From contig NC_079426.1 of assembly GCF_026213295.1 (NCBI RefSeq), forward strand, positions 13,426,591-13,490,590: a DNA stretch of 64,000 bases, read 5' to 3'. Within the stretch, counting starts at the first letter, position 1, and each line of letters begins with the position of its first letter. The position numbers were made by a program, and so were the translations under genes. Shown piece after piece: positions 11,772-26,528 of this stretch. Under the pieces are notes generated by a model. It was not told the DNA's origin. It saw nothing but the letters and a program-made list of their open reading frames with translations, and ran no database searches. The stretch comes from Gadus chalcogrammus (Eukaryota; Chordata; Actinopteri; Gadiformes; Gadidae).

Positions 11772-14572
11772 AAATGTGATGTAGGAATAACTGACTAATA
11801 GCTTAATACCATCATTTAATAAATCACTCGTCAACCTTGCCAAGATCAATTATAAACAGCATGAGTTCTGAACCAAGGAACCAAATATTAATGAAGTCAG
11901 AGATTTAAACTGTAGAGTACCAACACTTTAAATGCCACAATTTATAATCTGAAAACTGCTCCTTTATTCTGCGGGAATAGTCAAGATGTCCACCCTCCCT
12001 GTGATCAGCTGTTTAATAACAGTTCTCAGGTCATCGCCGGGAGCCTTTGAAGTCCTCGTCTAGCACCTCATTAAAATGGCCGTCCCAGCCACACAGGATC
12101 AACATTGGCGTCCAGCTGGACTCTTTGTTTGTTTGCTTCTTTGGCCCTCCCATGTTTTGTGTGTGCTTGTGTCTGTTTTAGTGTACTATGTGTTTTTGGG
12201 ATTACCGTCATTGCATACTTGCGTTATGACTACAACTAACAATTGGTGGGACTACAACTACGGACAGCTCTATTCCTGTTTAAACATAAATGTCAATGCT
12301 TTAAAAAATGTATTCAATTGAAAAATCGCAGACAATCTGACTTCACTGACTTTCAAAGCACAAATATTGGTTTCATAAGCTGTTGAATATTCAATCACAT
12401 TCAGTAAAATGTTGGCTGTCCTAATGTTGTAAGATAAAATGTGTTACTTTTAACTATTCTCATGTATGTGCGGCATTCAGTTTGTGTGCATGTGTTTCAA
12501 AGTTCACAGCACCTGTGACGGTGTAATTAAATTTAACAGCCACAGAAAAAGTCGTAGTTTGTCCATCACTGAGAAGCAAGACCCACTGTAAAGCATGGAA
12601 AGTGCTGCTGTTCAACAGAACAAGCAGTCATTTTGTGCTAGGGAAGGTGTATTAACATCTTTTACATACTCAACATTTGTTTTTGGCCAATCTTTACCAT
12701 GTCTTTAAAACTGTCGAACTGACACATGTGACTTTAACGTCCAATGTCTGCCCCTCCATTTATTCCCACAGCTAAAGTCATTTTTGTAAAGTTCACCTTT
12801 AGCTGTAATAAATTTACAGCTTGCGGATAGTTTCAGCATTTGTGTGCCGTCGCCCGGGCACAACACACACATTTCTGGTATCTTGGAATTACCTTTTAGA
12901 ATAAGTAAAAATGTTGTTGTTTTTTACACATGTATAACAGTAAACAACATGACTTATAAACGGAGCTGTCAAATTGCAACACTGGGTTTGTGAGAGTTTC
13001 CGTCTAGTTTATCCAAGGTTTGTTCAAAGTGGATGGGTTCCATTGCTAGCAACACTTTGGTTGAATTCAAGCATGGGCCAACTCATAAATGTCTTTACCT
13101 CCTACACAAGTCCCCTCATCGCCACCCCCCAGTGTATGAGCTGACTTGATGGCAGATGCAATCAGGAATCAAGATAGTTTAACTCATGGGGATTAATTGG
13201 ATTGACAAAACCACAAGAGTGGTTTATATTATGGTATTTTGTTTCAGGGACCACAGCCGCAAACAGAGTTCAAATAATAACGGAGAGTTCCTGGCTTGTG
13301 TGTCTCTCTCTCTCTTTGCGCCATAATTGTATTCAGAGCCAAAGTGACGGTCGCTTCGCCGGCCGCCACATCTTAAAAGACGTGAGACGTTACCAAAAGG
13401 TTATGACTATGGTGAGATGGGCTGGGATGGAGTGGTGATGAATGCCATGCGTTACCAGAACTTGTAATTACAGTCAACCGTCTGTCTGGCCAGCTGGCGG
13501 TGTCATTCTCCAAGATGGAAAACACACATTTGGAAATGAGTCTTAAGAGGTCCAAGAGGTACATCGCCATCAGTCGGACTGAAGATCAAATCAAAAGTTG
13601 CTATGACAGCTGTGATAAAAGTGGGAGTGGGAAAGTAGCGAGAATTGATTCCTCTCTCATTAAGACACTCAACTACGAAATGGTAATCAAAATGAGATAT
13701 TGCGCATATCTTTGCCATTTTAGTCCCTTGTTTCCTATTGATATATATTGATCTATCTATTACATGTTGTAAAAGTAATCAATGGTAATGTTAGCAAACC
13801 TATGCTTCAATATTTCGGTGACGGTCTTTCTGCTTTGTATATTTTGGAATATTAGCCTGGCAGTCGTTATAAACGCAAGCCAACAGTGAAAACAGTAGTA
13901 TATTGCAATTATTATCAGCCAATTTTAACAAAACCAAAAAAAATATATCCTATAATAAAATGAGTACATATGCCCCTAAACTTTATCACTCACAGAGCCC
14001 TCACCAGGGCATCTGTCTTGTGGATAAGTGCATAGTAATCTTCCAGAGAGTTCAATAGCTCACACATGTGCTGTGGTTTGAACAATCCTATGGAGGCTCT
14101 GCCATTTAATCTCAGAGGATTCAGTCCCCCCAAAAAAGCAATCCTACTAACAGGCTTCATTGCACAGCTTAAATTGAGCAGCAGAATTGTTTGGACTCAC
14201 GGACGCAGGAACCACGTTTCAGCATTTGTCTTAAGTAGGGTTCTAAATGCCCTGTAGTTCTTATCTGTAGCTGCCCGAGGGGGCCCGACCAGGGCACAGG
14301 GTCAGTTTAATAGTTCAGGGACTGCAAGTAGTCCCCTGAGGAGTTAAAAACAAACCATACAGCTTCTCACTGCAGTGGCCTGGTGTTATAATCACCACAA
14401 CCTTGTTACACATTAAAAGTGAATTTATCAGAGGAAGTGAGCGTGGTGTGTGGGTGGTGTGACACACATGCTGACCATGAATTTTCTTTAACCAATTAAC
14501 AAAGATCCCTCTGCTCTACAGGGGATGGAGGTATCGAGGAATATGTGGGTGTTGTGTTGCAAACAAACACCA

Positions 14573-14793
<221 letters not shown>

Positions 14794-16864
14794 AGTGTTT
14801 GAAGGTTAGTAAGATTTAGGATCTTCCAAATGAACGTGTCCGTCTGTGAGAGCCACCTTGGGTGGTAAGAGTGTAACAGAGAGGATGGAGGACAGAAAGA
14901 ATGAGGCAATTTCCACACTAAATGATGGAACCCAATAATAGTGCTGGGACCCAGGGTTAATAAAAACGCACGACACATTCTGCCACCAGAAACACAGCTG
15001 GGAAGTGAGTTTGAGAGCCAGTGGCCAGGAGCATGCAGTGAAGGCGACTGTGTAGAACTTCATCTACTTGGGAGGCAGACAATCACAGCATAGAATCATA
15101 CAAGTGTCTTACCACCTGGTCACACTTCACAGGGGTTTGTTCTATTGTATTTCATTTATAACCAACTATTTTATATCTTTTAACTCTTTGCACTCCTCTC
15201 TACCTTTAAATTATGCCAATGCCAATTTAATTCTAAAGCCTTTTGACAGGTAAGTAGAGCTTAGCAGTGAAAGATCCTTTAAAAGGTTTAAAATACAATA
15301 AGATCTATGATAGACACCAAGACTATGAACTATATTATAGTGCCTACAATACAGAAGAGGCTATAGGATCAGCACTGTTTTTGCTGAGCGGTGACTGAAC
15401 GTATGGGAAAGGAGAGGGTAAATGTCTCAAGGTCAAAGAGCGAGAGAGAGAGGGATGTCCAAGCTGGCCCAGGGCTAATCACTGGTAATTACCTGCAGGT
15501 GTGTCCGGAAAGGGGCCGTGTCCTTTGACAGAGTGGACAAATGTGTCTGTCGTATCACTTGAGGTCCATATAGATCTGGCTGAATGAGATGGAAGCCAGC
15601 CTGGTGGACCACCATGAAACCACCACCAGCATTTCATTAAATGACCCCGCCCTGGCAAATTAGAGTCCATACATTTAGCATAACGAGGTCAATTAATAAT
15701 TTTTTAGTGCTACTTAGTGAGTGTAATGGTATCCCTACTTAATTGTAATATGCTCGGCAGTTGTAAGAAATGGAAATGTCTCCTGTAAAACATCTGGATT
15801 GAGTTGGACTGTTTTATCAAAAGCGTTCATGTAAAAAAAATTGAAGACAAAGATTTGTACGTAAAGCGAATATTTTCTCAGCATATGGATGCTGTTGGGT
15901 GTAACTTTGAGTGGTTTTGCCCATTATTGTTCCATCTGGCATGACCTAGTGCAGTCTGGCTCAGACCTGCCTCCCACAGCCCACACAGTCAAACACCATC
16001 AACTTCTCCGCTGCGGGCATCCTTGTCTTTTCCATTAATCTGCTTCTAATCACCTACAGAGCCAACGGAATAACGGCTTAATAATGACTGCAAAATCAGT
16101 TTGCAGATATTTTTATCCAAAGTGGCTTAGAGTGAATTTATTTGGAATCATGAAATTAAGAAGCTGGGTCACCGCTTAATGATGACTAACAGATAGACTG
16201 TGAACATTGAGGCAGAAACACAGAGAATTTGGGCTTGGAGTTCAACACCATCCCATTCCCAAAGACCCGCCCTCCTCCTCACAGAACACAAATAACCCTC
16301 CAGAAGAAGAGCCAAAGTGCTTCTTGCTCATCTCCTCCACCACCTCCCTCCTCCTCCTCCTCCACTTCCATCTGGTGGACCACTGTATCAAGAAATTGTG
16401 GTTTCTAAATGTCTAAATTATAACCCATGGGTTCCTCTACCGGGTGATTAGACGGTGAGGCTGCACTGGATCAAAGCAACGCGTCGTGATGCTGGATGGA
16501 CGACCATGAGCTCATCAGGTCCCGAGTTCCCGCTCTCTGCACCCATGCGTGTCCAAGCCGTGTCAGGCACACCGTTCGCAGTACGGTAGCACATGCCCAA
16601 AACGGCCAGCCTGTCAGGCGTGCACGGTTCACCGCATGTGGCACGCCACACCTGCATGCAATCATAACACTCAGACTGTGCTACCCTACCCCAGTTGAGA
16701 ATCGGTGGCAATAATTTGCAACAATGTGGATAGTGTGTTCACAAGGTCTCAGGAGTACCTTATGTGTTTTCTTTAACTCTGTTCTTTGGTTAACAGCTTT
16801 CTGGATCTTGGATTTTGGGGGGGGAGGGGGGTCCCTTTCTGGCAGCTTTGTTCTTTACTGTTTC

Positions 16865-16930
16865 AGACAGACCGACAGACAGACAGACAGACAGACCGAC
16901 CGACCGACCGACCGACCGACAGACAGACAC
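16865..16930. repeat. (GACA)n-(GACC)n tetranucleotide repeat
   Basis: GACA units give way to six GACC units and return to GACA. Confidence 0.95.
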
Positions 16931-17752
16931 TGACACACTTTCAGCAATTCGCAGTGCAGCCCCTGTGCCTCAGTGCTCACTCTCCTCCACATGCACACTG
17001 GCCTGTGCACAGCTCTTGTGGTTTTCTCACTCTTCTATAATTAGGTAGCTCCACCCTCCATGTTATTTTCTTTGGGGAGATTAAATTATTACCGACATCC
17101 ACGTCAGATAAATTACAGGCCGTGCTCTGCATTTATGGTCAGATCGTTTGGTTTGCGCTGCCCTTAAGCGAGGAGCTGGGCCCAGCTCGGGCTCCCCGTC
17201 CACGGGCCTGGCACCTGCCCCTACCCATGGCGTCTCCAGCAGGCCCATGAACACCAAGGCTTTTTCCACTTTGGCACGTCGTCTTTGGCCAGCCAGCTGT
17301 TGAAAGGGTATGGTTGTTGGTTGCATGGCATTCACACTGGGCTGCACGTACGATTACACTTGGCTACACTGAAGAACTGTTTGCATTTTTTTTCATTACA
17401 TTTGCACAGTTACACAAAGCTGGTCCACTGAGCAGTTTAGACTCCTCTACTGCTACAGCAAGACCACCACCTCGAAGCTGTTGTTTGGAAAGTTGAAGAA
17501 ATTCCTATGTAACATTTCAAAAAAATACAAAGGACCCTCTTCAAGGTCCAAAAGGTCTTTAAAAATCCTCTACTAACGACGTTTGTTGAGTGTGTTGTGC
17601 TCCTCCCCCTGGCATCGGTGTGGCAGACCTTAGAGAGGGTCTCAAGACAGGCACAGCTCGCCAAACACGATCCCTGCCGCTCCCTTCCTTCTCCTGACCT
17701 TCTCAAAGTAAGAGCCACATGGTCATTAGACAACTGTGTTGTCGTCCACGCG

Positions 17753-17771
17753 CCCCCCCCCCCCCCCCCCC
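17753..17771. repeat. Poly(C) tract
   Basis: Uninterrupted C run followed by CATACACACACCCCCCC. Confidence 0.95.
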
Positions 17772-20700
17772 ATACACACACCCCCCCACCCCGACCATCA
17801 ACCTGGTGAGGCTCAACACTAATAATGTGCGAGCGAGGAACAAATTACAACCAGCTTGCCTGAGGTTTTCTAGAAAGTGGAAGGAGTCGTTAAATGCAGA
17901 TGTGCAGCAACAATCTCTTTAATGAAGCAAGAAAAACAAGCCAAGAGAGTGCATGAGTGCATGAGTGTGCGCGCGTGCGTGCGTGCGTGCGGTGGTAGAT
18001 GGTCGTTCTGATCTAAGCAGACTAATTAGCTCTCTCGTAGTGAAACATAAGTGCAGCGCTCAAACTCTCCGGCAGTCAAAGTTTGTGATTGAATTACACT
18101 GACTTTTTGGCCAGTATGCAGATGATATTCTGCTGATTCCCACAGTACAACCTCCTGGTCAAACATAGCTCCGCATGGGACCATGTAATTGGGCCCGCCC
18201 GTAGCCCTGGAGCGGTCCCATGGCATCGTTGGTCACCACAACTCCATCCTATATTCCTCTTGTAGCATTCAAGTCATCCTCAAGGTCATAGATACACCCC
18301 CTCTGCAGCTCTGATGCAACCGGTCTGCTGGCAACATGGGTCCATCAAGACATTCTAATGCCTATGATCCGGCCCCCTAGATCACTTCAACAAGATTCCC
18401 CTAAAAGCGTCTGAACAAAGCTTTAACCAGTCAGAGATCAACCAAGATTGATTTTATTAAATTGACGGCTAAATTAAACAGGATGATATTTATGTGCTGC
18501 ATGTAAAGGAAATCCAGCAAGGAGATGGACCACAACCGCGCAGTTTAATCAGGCCGACCGCGGCGGTGGATGACTTCATGAGATGGGGTTTATGAGTGCA
18601 GAGAAGGACTTGATTCAAAGTGCTGATTCAGCAGCCTGACATGATCGCTGACTTAGGGTTGTTATTTTTCGCCAACACTTTTGTTTGGTCATACCCCTTG
18701 GCTGCAGGACGCTCACCCGGATCCCAGTCAACAGACTCATTTAGATTCTGGGGTTTGGCCTAGGCTAGGGGTTCTATATCCAAAGCACTGAACACTTAAG
18801 ACAAACCAGATTCCACCACACCGGCTTGGCATGGCTCAAATGGTCAAGATATCCGGCCTTGAACCACACTGAGGACATCTGCTGAGGAGCTGGTGAAGGA
18901 TTGGTTGTGTCACTAACTATAAACGCCTTCAACGACACCAGCAGCAGGAGTCCTTGGTTGGTCTTATTTTTCTGCATCAAAGTTGTTTCTGACACACTGT
19001 CATGTGCCATTTAGTCATTTACATTTCCCTTTCTAGCTCTGCCTGGGAGTTTGAACACAGGCAGTGCTGCAAGCAGTAGACCACCTGGGACAGTGCATGT
19101 CTTCAGTCCCTACCTCCGTACACATTGGACTGGAGTCGGCCATATAGAAACCTGACCAAAGCAGCAAGCAGCTGAGAACTGGTTTCCTAAGGGTTAGGCC
19201 AGGCTGGGTTGCAGGCCCTGAGCTCTGACAGCACAGCACCACAGGTCCGGAGTCTTAAAATAGAGGCCACTTACTGCATATCCGCTGGTAGACAAACAAC
19301 TGCAGAGTCCTCTCATGCTGAACCACAGCTCCTCTCGTGTGAGGCCATGGGCATATCGGCCGCCACACTGGCATTCTGGGTAATATGAGAGCACGCAGCT
19401 GATGGCTGTGTCTTACTGCGAACTGTCAGAGCCAAACAATACAAAAAGTACAGCCTCGCCCCTGTGGCATCACCGCCCCGGCACCAAATGCCGCCGGAGT
19501 CGTGCCAGCAGATTTGACCGTGGGGGGGGGGGGTGTGGGGGGGATTGTGGCCTTTGAGGAAGTTTGAATATGCCCACCAGAGGGGGTATCTGATATCAGT
19601 CCACATTTTCATTCATATAATACTCTTGGAGCTTTCACAACTTTTTAATGAATATCTTGTTACACTTATGGTAAATATTGTGATTTGGTTAGTGTAGCTA
19701 TTTGAGATCGGTAAAATATGGGCTATTTGTGCTCCGCTGTCGGTTTATTTAAAGAAGATCCAGTGCGAGGATAAGGCACATTTGCATGACCGCAGCGACA
19801 ACAAGAACATGGAGATGGTACAAAACCTTGGCCGTTGTCAAACAAACACCCCCACATTAAACTGCGGCCGGTCGAAACGGCATGGTTTGTTCTACTGCGG
19901 TTTTGGGATTGCTGGGGAAAACATGCCGATTTTGAGTTTGTTGTAAGCGTACCGGGGCCTTATCCTTGTGTAAGGATACTCAACCTGTGGGATCGCAACA
20001 TTTCTGTTTTACTCCTCAGCATCTGGAGAGAGGGTTAAAGGGAGGAGGAAGCTGTAGAAGATCCGCTGGTGCCCAAAGGCAACGTAAAGCATCTGCAATC
20101 TGTCATGTCTCCTCTGTGCTTCTATACCCGAGTTCCATATTTTTATGTTCTGGTTTTGCTCAGGATATTAATTATATAATCAACCAAAGATCTTGTCTTG
20201 TCCATCTTGATTAGGTCATGTAGAAATAAATCATTTTCACAGATGGTGTACAGCGATACATTTAATTAACTTACATGCCAATATAATGCTTTTATTGAGA
20301 GGGGCCTCCCTGCTTACGTTATCTTGAAAAGCTGAAGTCTTTACCTGATTGATGTACCATGTACCGAAACACAGCAGGGAGACAGAGAGTAAGCAAGCAA
20401 AGGAGAGAGAGAGAATAGGGGAAGTAGTTTGAAGTACTACACTCAAACTCAACCACAGCCACTTGAAGATTTGGGAAAACATGATGTCTCAAAAGCACAT
20501 TCATGGCTTAGTCTTGGCTTGACTAGTTTTATTGCTACACATACAAATGAATGTAGTCAGTTTTGTTTTAAAAAGGGGCGAATACGAGTGCCATTCTCCT
20601 CCAGTTGACATAATAACAATTGTTTTAATGCGTTGTTGGTTAATTTTCAATAAAAATGTTCATCTTGTTTGCAATAAATTAATGTATATTGTACTGGTTA

Positions 20701-23700
20701 AAGTACAAGTATATTTTCTAAGTAATTAAATGCACTTACAAACTCACAAAAAAGACACAAATGAAAACATGAAATTGCACTAGAAAAATAAATATATATA
20801 TGTAGTGCTATCAAATCATCAAGAATCAAATCCCATTCCATCTACCTTTTGTTGGCAATATCCCCCTATTTTACTTGGAAACACTTAATAAAACAGTAAG
20901 TAAGACACACTGTTGTCTTAAACTGTGGAGCACGGCCACAGTCAACACCAGTGGAATTTTCACACAAAATCCAATCAATTTAAATGGCACGAGTTGAGAA
21001 GGAGAAAATCATGCACGTTGAGAAGAACAACAGAACCAGAGCCTTCATTGACATGTGACCTCCGACAGCTCGGAGATAGCATCTAAAGCAGTGGGGTTGT
21101 TTCACCTCTCAAAGCTTTAATCGCGACAAATTTGAGAGCATAAACAGCATTAAGTGACGGCCTCGGGCCAACCATCAGCTGAGAAAGCATCAAAGGCTGG
21201 CTAGCACAGCCATGGAAGGCCCTTTCAGAGACCCCTTAGAAACAACTAATGCTGACATACCTCTGAATGACCCGCCTCCAGCTCCTCCTTCTCTACTCAG
21301 CACTACATTACCTCCAAATCCCACAGTAATCCATCGTACATCGTTGATTGTTCTAGTTATGGCCCCAGAAACCTTTCATCAAGCAAGTTGACTGACTTTC
21401 AGTGCTGACTGACTTTCTGTTCCTCTAGATAAGACTGTAAAGAAGTCATTTTCGAAAGTCTTCTGATCATCGACCAGAGATAACTACCAACTAAACACTC
21501 ATGTCATTAACATAACAATGTTAATTATATAATAAAGAAATTACAAAATACATAGATAACCAAAAATTGCACAAACTTAATGTAAATCTAATTGTACAGT
21601 AACCATAGCGACATGTCCTTAACGATGAACCAAAAATATGGAAACTCAATCCACTGCATTGAATGCAGCCTTTTTGAAAGGCAGTTGTAACCTTTGAGAT
21701 GCAAGCTTATATTTTAAGTTGTCCGGTGGCATACTCTCCCCTGATTGGTCCATAGGGATCCAGGTGATCTCAGATTCTAGATTCCCATCTACAGGCAGCT
21801 GTTCTGTTTGAGGAGCCAACAGTGGTGGATCAAATTAAGGTCCATGTGTCGGGGTTTCCTTGGCATAAATCATATCTTTAACGCACCCATCGCCACCCTC
21901 AGCTGTCTGTGTTATATTAGTATTGGAGAGGTGAAAATCTGGAACTCTGGTGTGAGTTTACGGTGAAACCCAACCTAAGCGTACATTCTTTGGTTAATCC
22001 ACCCTAGGCGTTCCCCGTGCAGGGGAGATCCCAGTACAGGAGGTGGTGGGTATCATGGTTCTTACCTTCCTACCCAATACGTTCTCCCCATGCCTTCGGT
22101 TGGACACGGCCAAGGAACTTCACGGGGAGATAAAAAAGGAAGGTATCATATCTTTCTTCCCTCTCCCAGTTGCGGATGCTAGATTTTGTAGGATGCAATG
22201 TTTTAAATATCAAATGTCTTACTTTTTATTGTTAGTTTACACATGCAATATGGATTCATTTCTTAATGAAAGGTTATTCATTTGATTGATAGCATGTAGG
22301 AAATGAAATCTAAAAACATAGATAAATAAAATAGATAATTATTTCTTAGTATATATATATTTGACATGGCTTCATTATTTATTTATTTTTAAACTCCATA
22401 TCAATATTATTTGGTTTGGAAAAAAATACAAAATGTGATACATGGAACAACGATCTGAAAAGGCCTGCTTCTTCAGAGAACAAAACAAGAGACCAAAAAA
22501 CAAAACAAACGTAGACATACGATACAATATAAAAATGTCCCTCCAGTCTCCTGTTGATATCAAACTGTCATCATAGCCCCTTAAAAATAGACATTAGGGT
22601 ATTTTGGGAATCACAATGGACCCTGAAAATACAATAAAAACCATCATTCATGAAAGTGTGAGTATCCCAAACTTCATAACAGGAAATGTGGAGAACACAC
22701 CGCGATTGAACAGTGGCGATACTCTGACCCCACCCTCCACTGATCTCACTCCTACGAACCAGGGCACCGCCCCCATCTCGTCCTTCCTGAGACCGAGCCC
22801 CTTCAGGTCAGTAGCATAGTTCCCTTCCGTAGGAAGAGCGGATTAGTTGGTTCGTCATACTATCTACAATATCCTCTTCCCACCGGGATAACCTTGCGGT
22901 CTCCTTGAACTTTATTCTTCAAGTTATCCCTGTCCATTCTGCTCTCATTTCCAGGGACATGACTTTAACACTTTGTGATTAGATAGAAATGACACGGGTC
23001 GCGGCCGAGGTACAATGACCATGTTCACTAGGGAATACACCTGCATAGATATGAAAATGACTTCCATGGGAGATGTTTTGTCAAAGAAATCTTTTATTCA
23101 TGATCATTTTAAACCATTATCGTCTGGGTTTTTTTCAGCTCATCGATATGTTACGGATGAGCCATCAGTGGCCATGGTCATTAACTTGGCGAAGCGGTTG
23201 TGAAAGACAGATGTTATAGAACAACTAGCAATGTAACCTCTCAAGCTGATTCTAATATGAAGGGTGAGTGCTTTCCTATGTACATTCACTATGACTTATT
23301 CATAATTTACACGCTTTTATCAAAGTGATTTCCAGTGAATTGTTATTACAGGCATCTACTGTAGATTGTTATCAGCTTGAAGCAGATCTACAGTCTCATC
23401 AATTATCAGTTTCAAACCATGATCAATTGTATGCTTGCACAATGTTGTGTGAAATTAAACTGACACACTGTTGCATGGTTACGTAAGAGATTTCTATCCA
23501 GAAGACTTGTAAGACTTGTAACAGCAACAAAAAGTAACAGAACAGGAGAAGATCCAAAAAATGAAAGCGAAGTATCAGCAATATAAAGATGCATAATTAC
23601 CCATCAATGTACTACAAAATCAAACATTTAGAATAAACTGAAACCCAATAAAAATGTATCCTAATGAAATTAGGTCTTCAGTGGACCATTCTAACAAAGT

Positions 23701-24088
23701 GTGAGTGCCTGCTCTGGTGAAGTCCTCCCCGGATGACTTCAGATGAACTCCAGATTGCTGTGAACACAAAGTGGACCCCAAGCGGTTTAAACGGTAGCTG
23801 GGGTGGATGGGATCAGCCCAGAACAGAACCTGAGCCGGGTGGTCTGAATGGGACACTTAGAAGGGAGATCAGGGTCACTGAGCCTGGGTCCGACCACGAC
23901 AGTCGGGGTCAGGACGAGGTAGGTAGGGGGGTGCTGGGGGGTTAACGCAGCAGGTTAAGTGTTTGAGGCAATAAAGCGAGAATGTCCGCTTTGATCCGGG
24001 CGGCGGGGCCGGGCGCCGCTGCTTCACCCACGGCGTGAAGCAACGGGGACGGCGCTGGACTCTGACGGGCTGCATGGGTGAGAATACG

Positions 24089-24098
24089 GGAGAGAGAG

Positions 24099-24135
<37 letters not shown>

Positions 24136-24333
24136 GAGAGGAGAGAGAGAGGAGAGAGAGGAGAGAGAGAGAGGAGAGAGAGAGAGAAGAGAGAGGAGAG
24201 AGAGAGGAGAAGAGAGAGGAGGAGAGGAGAGGAGAGGAGAGAGGAGAGAGAGAGAGAGAGAGAGAGAAGACGAGAGAGAGAAGAGAGCGAGAGAGAAGAA
24301 GAGAGAGAGAGACAGAGAGAGACAGAGAGAGAC

Positions 24334-24366
<33 letters not shown>

Positions 24367-24391
24367 CAGAGAGAGAGAGATAGAGAGATCG
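24089..24391. repeat. (GA)n polypurine tract
   Basis: About 300 bases of GA with GAGG, AAGA and, in the last 90 bases, GACA interruptions. Nearly strand-pure purine over the first 220 bases. Confidence 0.97.
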
Positions 24392-26404
24392 AGAGAGAAC
24401 TGAATGTATGAATGGTTCTGTGCGTGCGCACGTGCATACACAGACACATGTTCAACCATCTCCAACATTAGCTTCAAAGTCAAGAATTTGGTTAGCATCC
24501 CTGAATGGCCTCATCACTAGAAGGTACCTCTATTAGAAAACAACTGGGGCCAAGATTAACCAAAATAAATCATATCCTGGCATATCCATAATACAAAACA
24601 TGTCTTAACGAGACACTTTCAGAGATATCCCCAACAAACACCAAACCATCGCTGACATATTGCCTACTTCACAGTTTAACACGGTTGTTAATCATTTTTA
24701 CAAGCAAAGTGTATATTAGTGAGCGCCGGACCAACCGCCCGCTACGGTTTCCAAAAGGAGGTTTTAAAGCCTGTGAGCCATGTTAGCCATGAGAGGTAGC
24801 AACACTATACCCCAGCGGAGGCTTGAGCAGTAGCCAGGCGCAGTAAGCAGAGACCCGTGCGACTAAGTGACTGTTAATCTCTCACTAATGAGCAATCTGT
24901 ATACGTTGAAAACTTAAAATCTGGGTTTTCACAGGATGCGACCAGCATGTCTTTTGCTCTCCAAGACTGGAAATACCTTCGCCTGAATCGGAACGATTCT
25001 GAAATCAAACAGATCAGATATAGGATTTTTTGTTTTCCCGGCATTCAAATCTGTAAATATTTGCAGGAAATTTCAAAGCATTTGGAGCCGCAGAAGATCC
25101 AGTCCTAGAGTGGGGAGGGGAGGGGGCACGTCAGAGAGTTGACATGCGCATCCTGCGGGGTCTATCAACTGTTGCTTTCAATAAAAGCTGGATGAAGATT
25201 TCATTTCTGTACTGTTCCAAGGCCCATCCCAGAGCTGTGTTTGTTGACTCAGGTGCGGATTGCCTCATTAATGACAAGGCCAGTAGCTTATGGCTGGTAA
25301 TGATGGACGATTGATTCATTTGTCCTTTCAAAAGCCCCTGCACTTCAGTCATGTTTGTGCAGGGTAGTTCTTCCTCCTTCAATGTTGTTCTCCATGGAAC
25401 ACTTGATTATTATTAGTATGAGGTCAACAGATTTCTGCAGTGGAGATTTAATAAGGTAAATCTAAACAATACTTGTTAGAAAATGACGTGGAATGAGCCA
25501 AACCTCCAATACATGCCTCATTCGTTGGTTGCAAGGAAATTATACATCTATTTTCTCTGTCTTGTTGAAGCAACAACTTGCAATGCTTTTGGGTAACTTT
25601 TCACTCACCGCCAACAGAGAGCGTGTGGAAACGGTCTGCTAAGAAGGCAAGTGTCTGGGGGGCAAATATGTCACTATTCATCAATCACACACACATACAC
25701 TCTGCATGTCACGGCCATGCATCCTGACATTTGACAAAAACAAGAATTGGAAGCAACACGATATTTTCCTAATTACCATAACTGATGTTGAAGGCAGTTC
25801 ATCAGCTGGATGTTAAACCGATTTTTCGCGATTGCACTCATAATATATGCTATAGATGTGATATATATTCCTTGACCTTTATCAACACCCCTAAACTGAT
25901 CTTGGGGGGCCCGCTACAAGGAACCATTTCCTCTCCTCTCACGCCTCAAAGCTAAACCACACAAACCCGTTCCAGCGTCAGTGACTTCCTACTGTTTGTG
26001 TTCCAATCGGAGGCCAGAGTGAGGGAGCTGGCGCTGCAGATAGCATCCGGACAGTGACCCCACGCCAAACGACGTTACCAGGAACCCGTCGGTAAAAGCC
26101 AAGATAACGCCGGCCGAGACAGGGCTGAAAGCCCAAATAAACACTGTTGTTAGTTTTGAAAAACAGTGGTGCGATAACATTAAGGAGAGGTGTATAAAAA
26201 GGTCTGACGTCGTAATAAATCTGTTAACATGCGGCTTAAGACCGTTGTACATTTTTCTCCAGGTGCTAAACATATTAGTTTCCTGAAAATTCCTTCTATT
26301 TAAGCGATACAGATTTTATTTTAGACCGTAGGATATATTGCTGTCATCACAGCTATACGGCAAACAGATCTGCTTCAAATAACAAATATTAAAGTAACAA
26401 AAAT

Positions 26405-26528
26405 TGCTTACAGGCTAATAAGCTACACTGATGGTAATCCATCTAGCTTACAGGCTAACCTACCCAGATGGCAATCAGTGTAGCTTAGAGGCTAAGCTAC
26501 ACTGATTGCTATCAACCAGTGCTACAGG
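26405..26528. repeat. Short tandem array of a ~38-bp unit with a perfect hairpin
   Basis: Units start with GCTTACAGGCTAA (twice) and GCTTAGAGGCTAA, each followed by a TACACTGAT or CAATCAGTGTA segment that reads in alternating orientation. The middle contains CAGTGTAGCTTAG at 26476-26488 and its exact inverse at 26492-26504. Confidence 0.8.

Noticed and set aside
16448..16711. Minus-strand 87-residue frame in CpG-rich sequence
   Set aside because: Considered a transposon fragment; no transposase or RT motif and no terminal repeats found.
19041..19090. GGGAGTTTGAACACAGGCAG, a tRNA-like fragment
   Set aside because: Too short and no second promoter box.
23875..24498. 207-residue minus-strand open frame rich in Ser-Leu
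   Set aside because: Translation of the (GA)n tract; no start context or splice support.
25131..25382. Minus-strand 83-residue frame
   Set aside because: Possible protein by composition but nothing recognisable; AT-rich surroundings and no splice signals.
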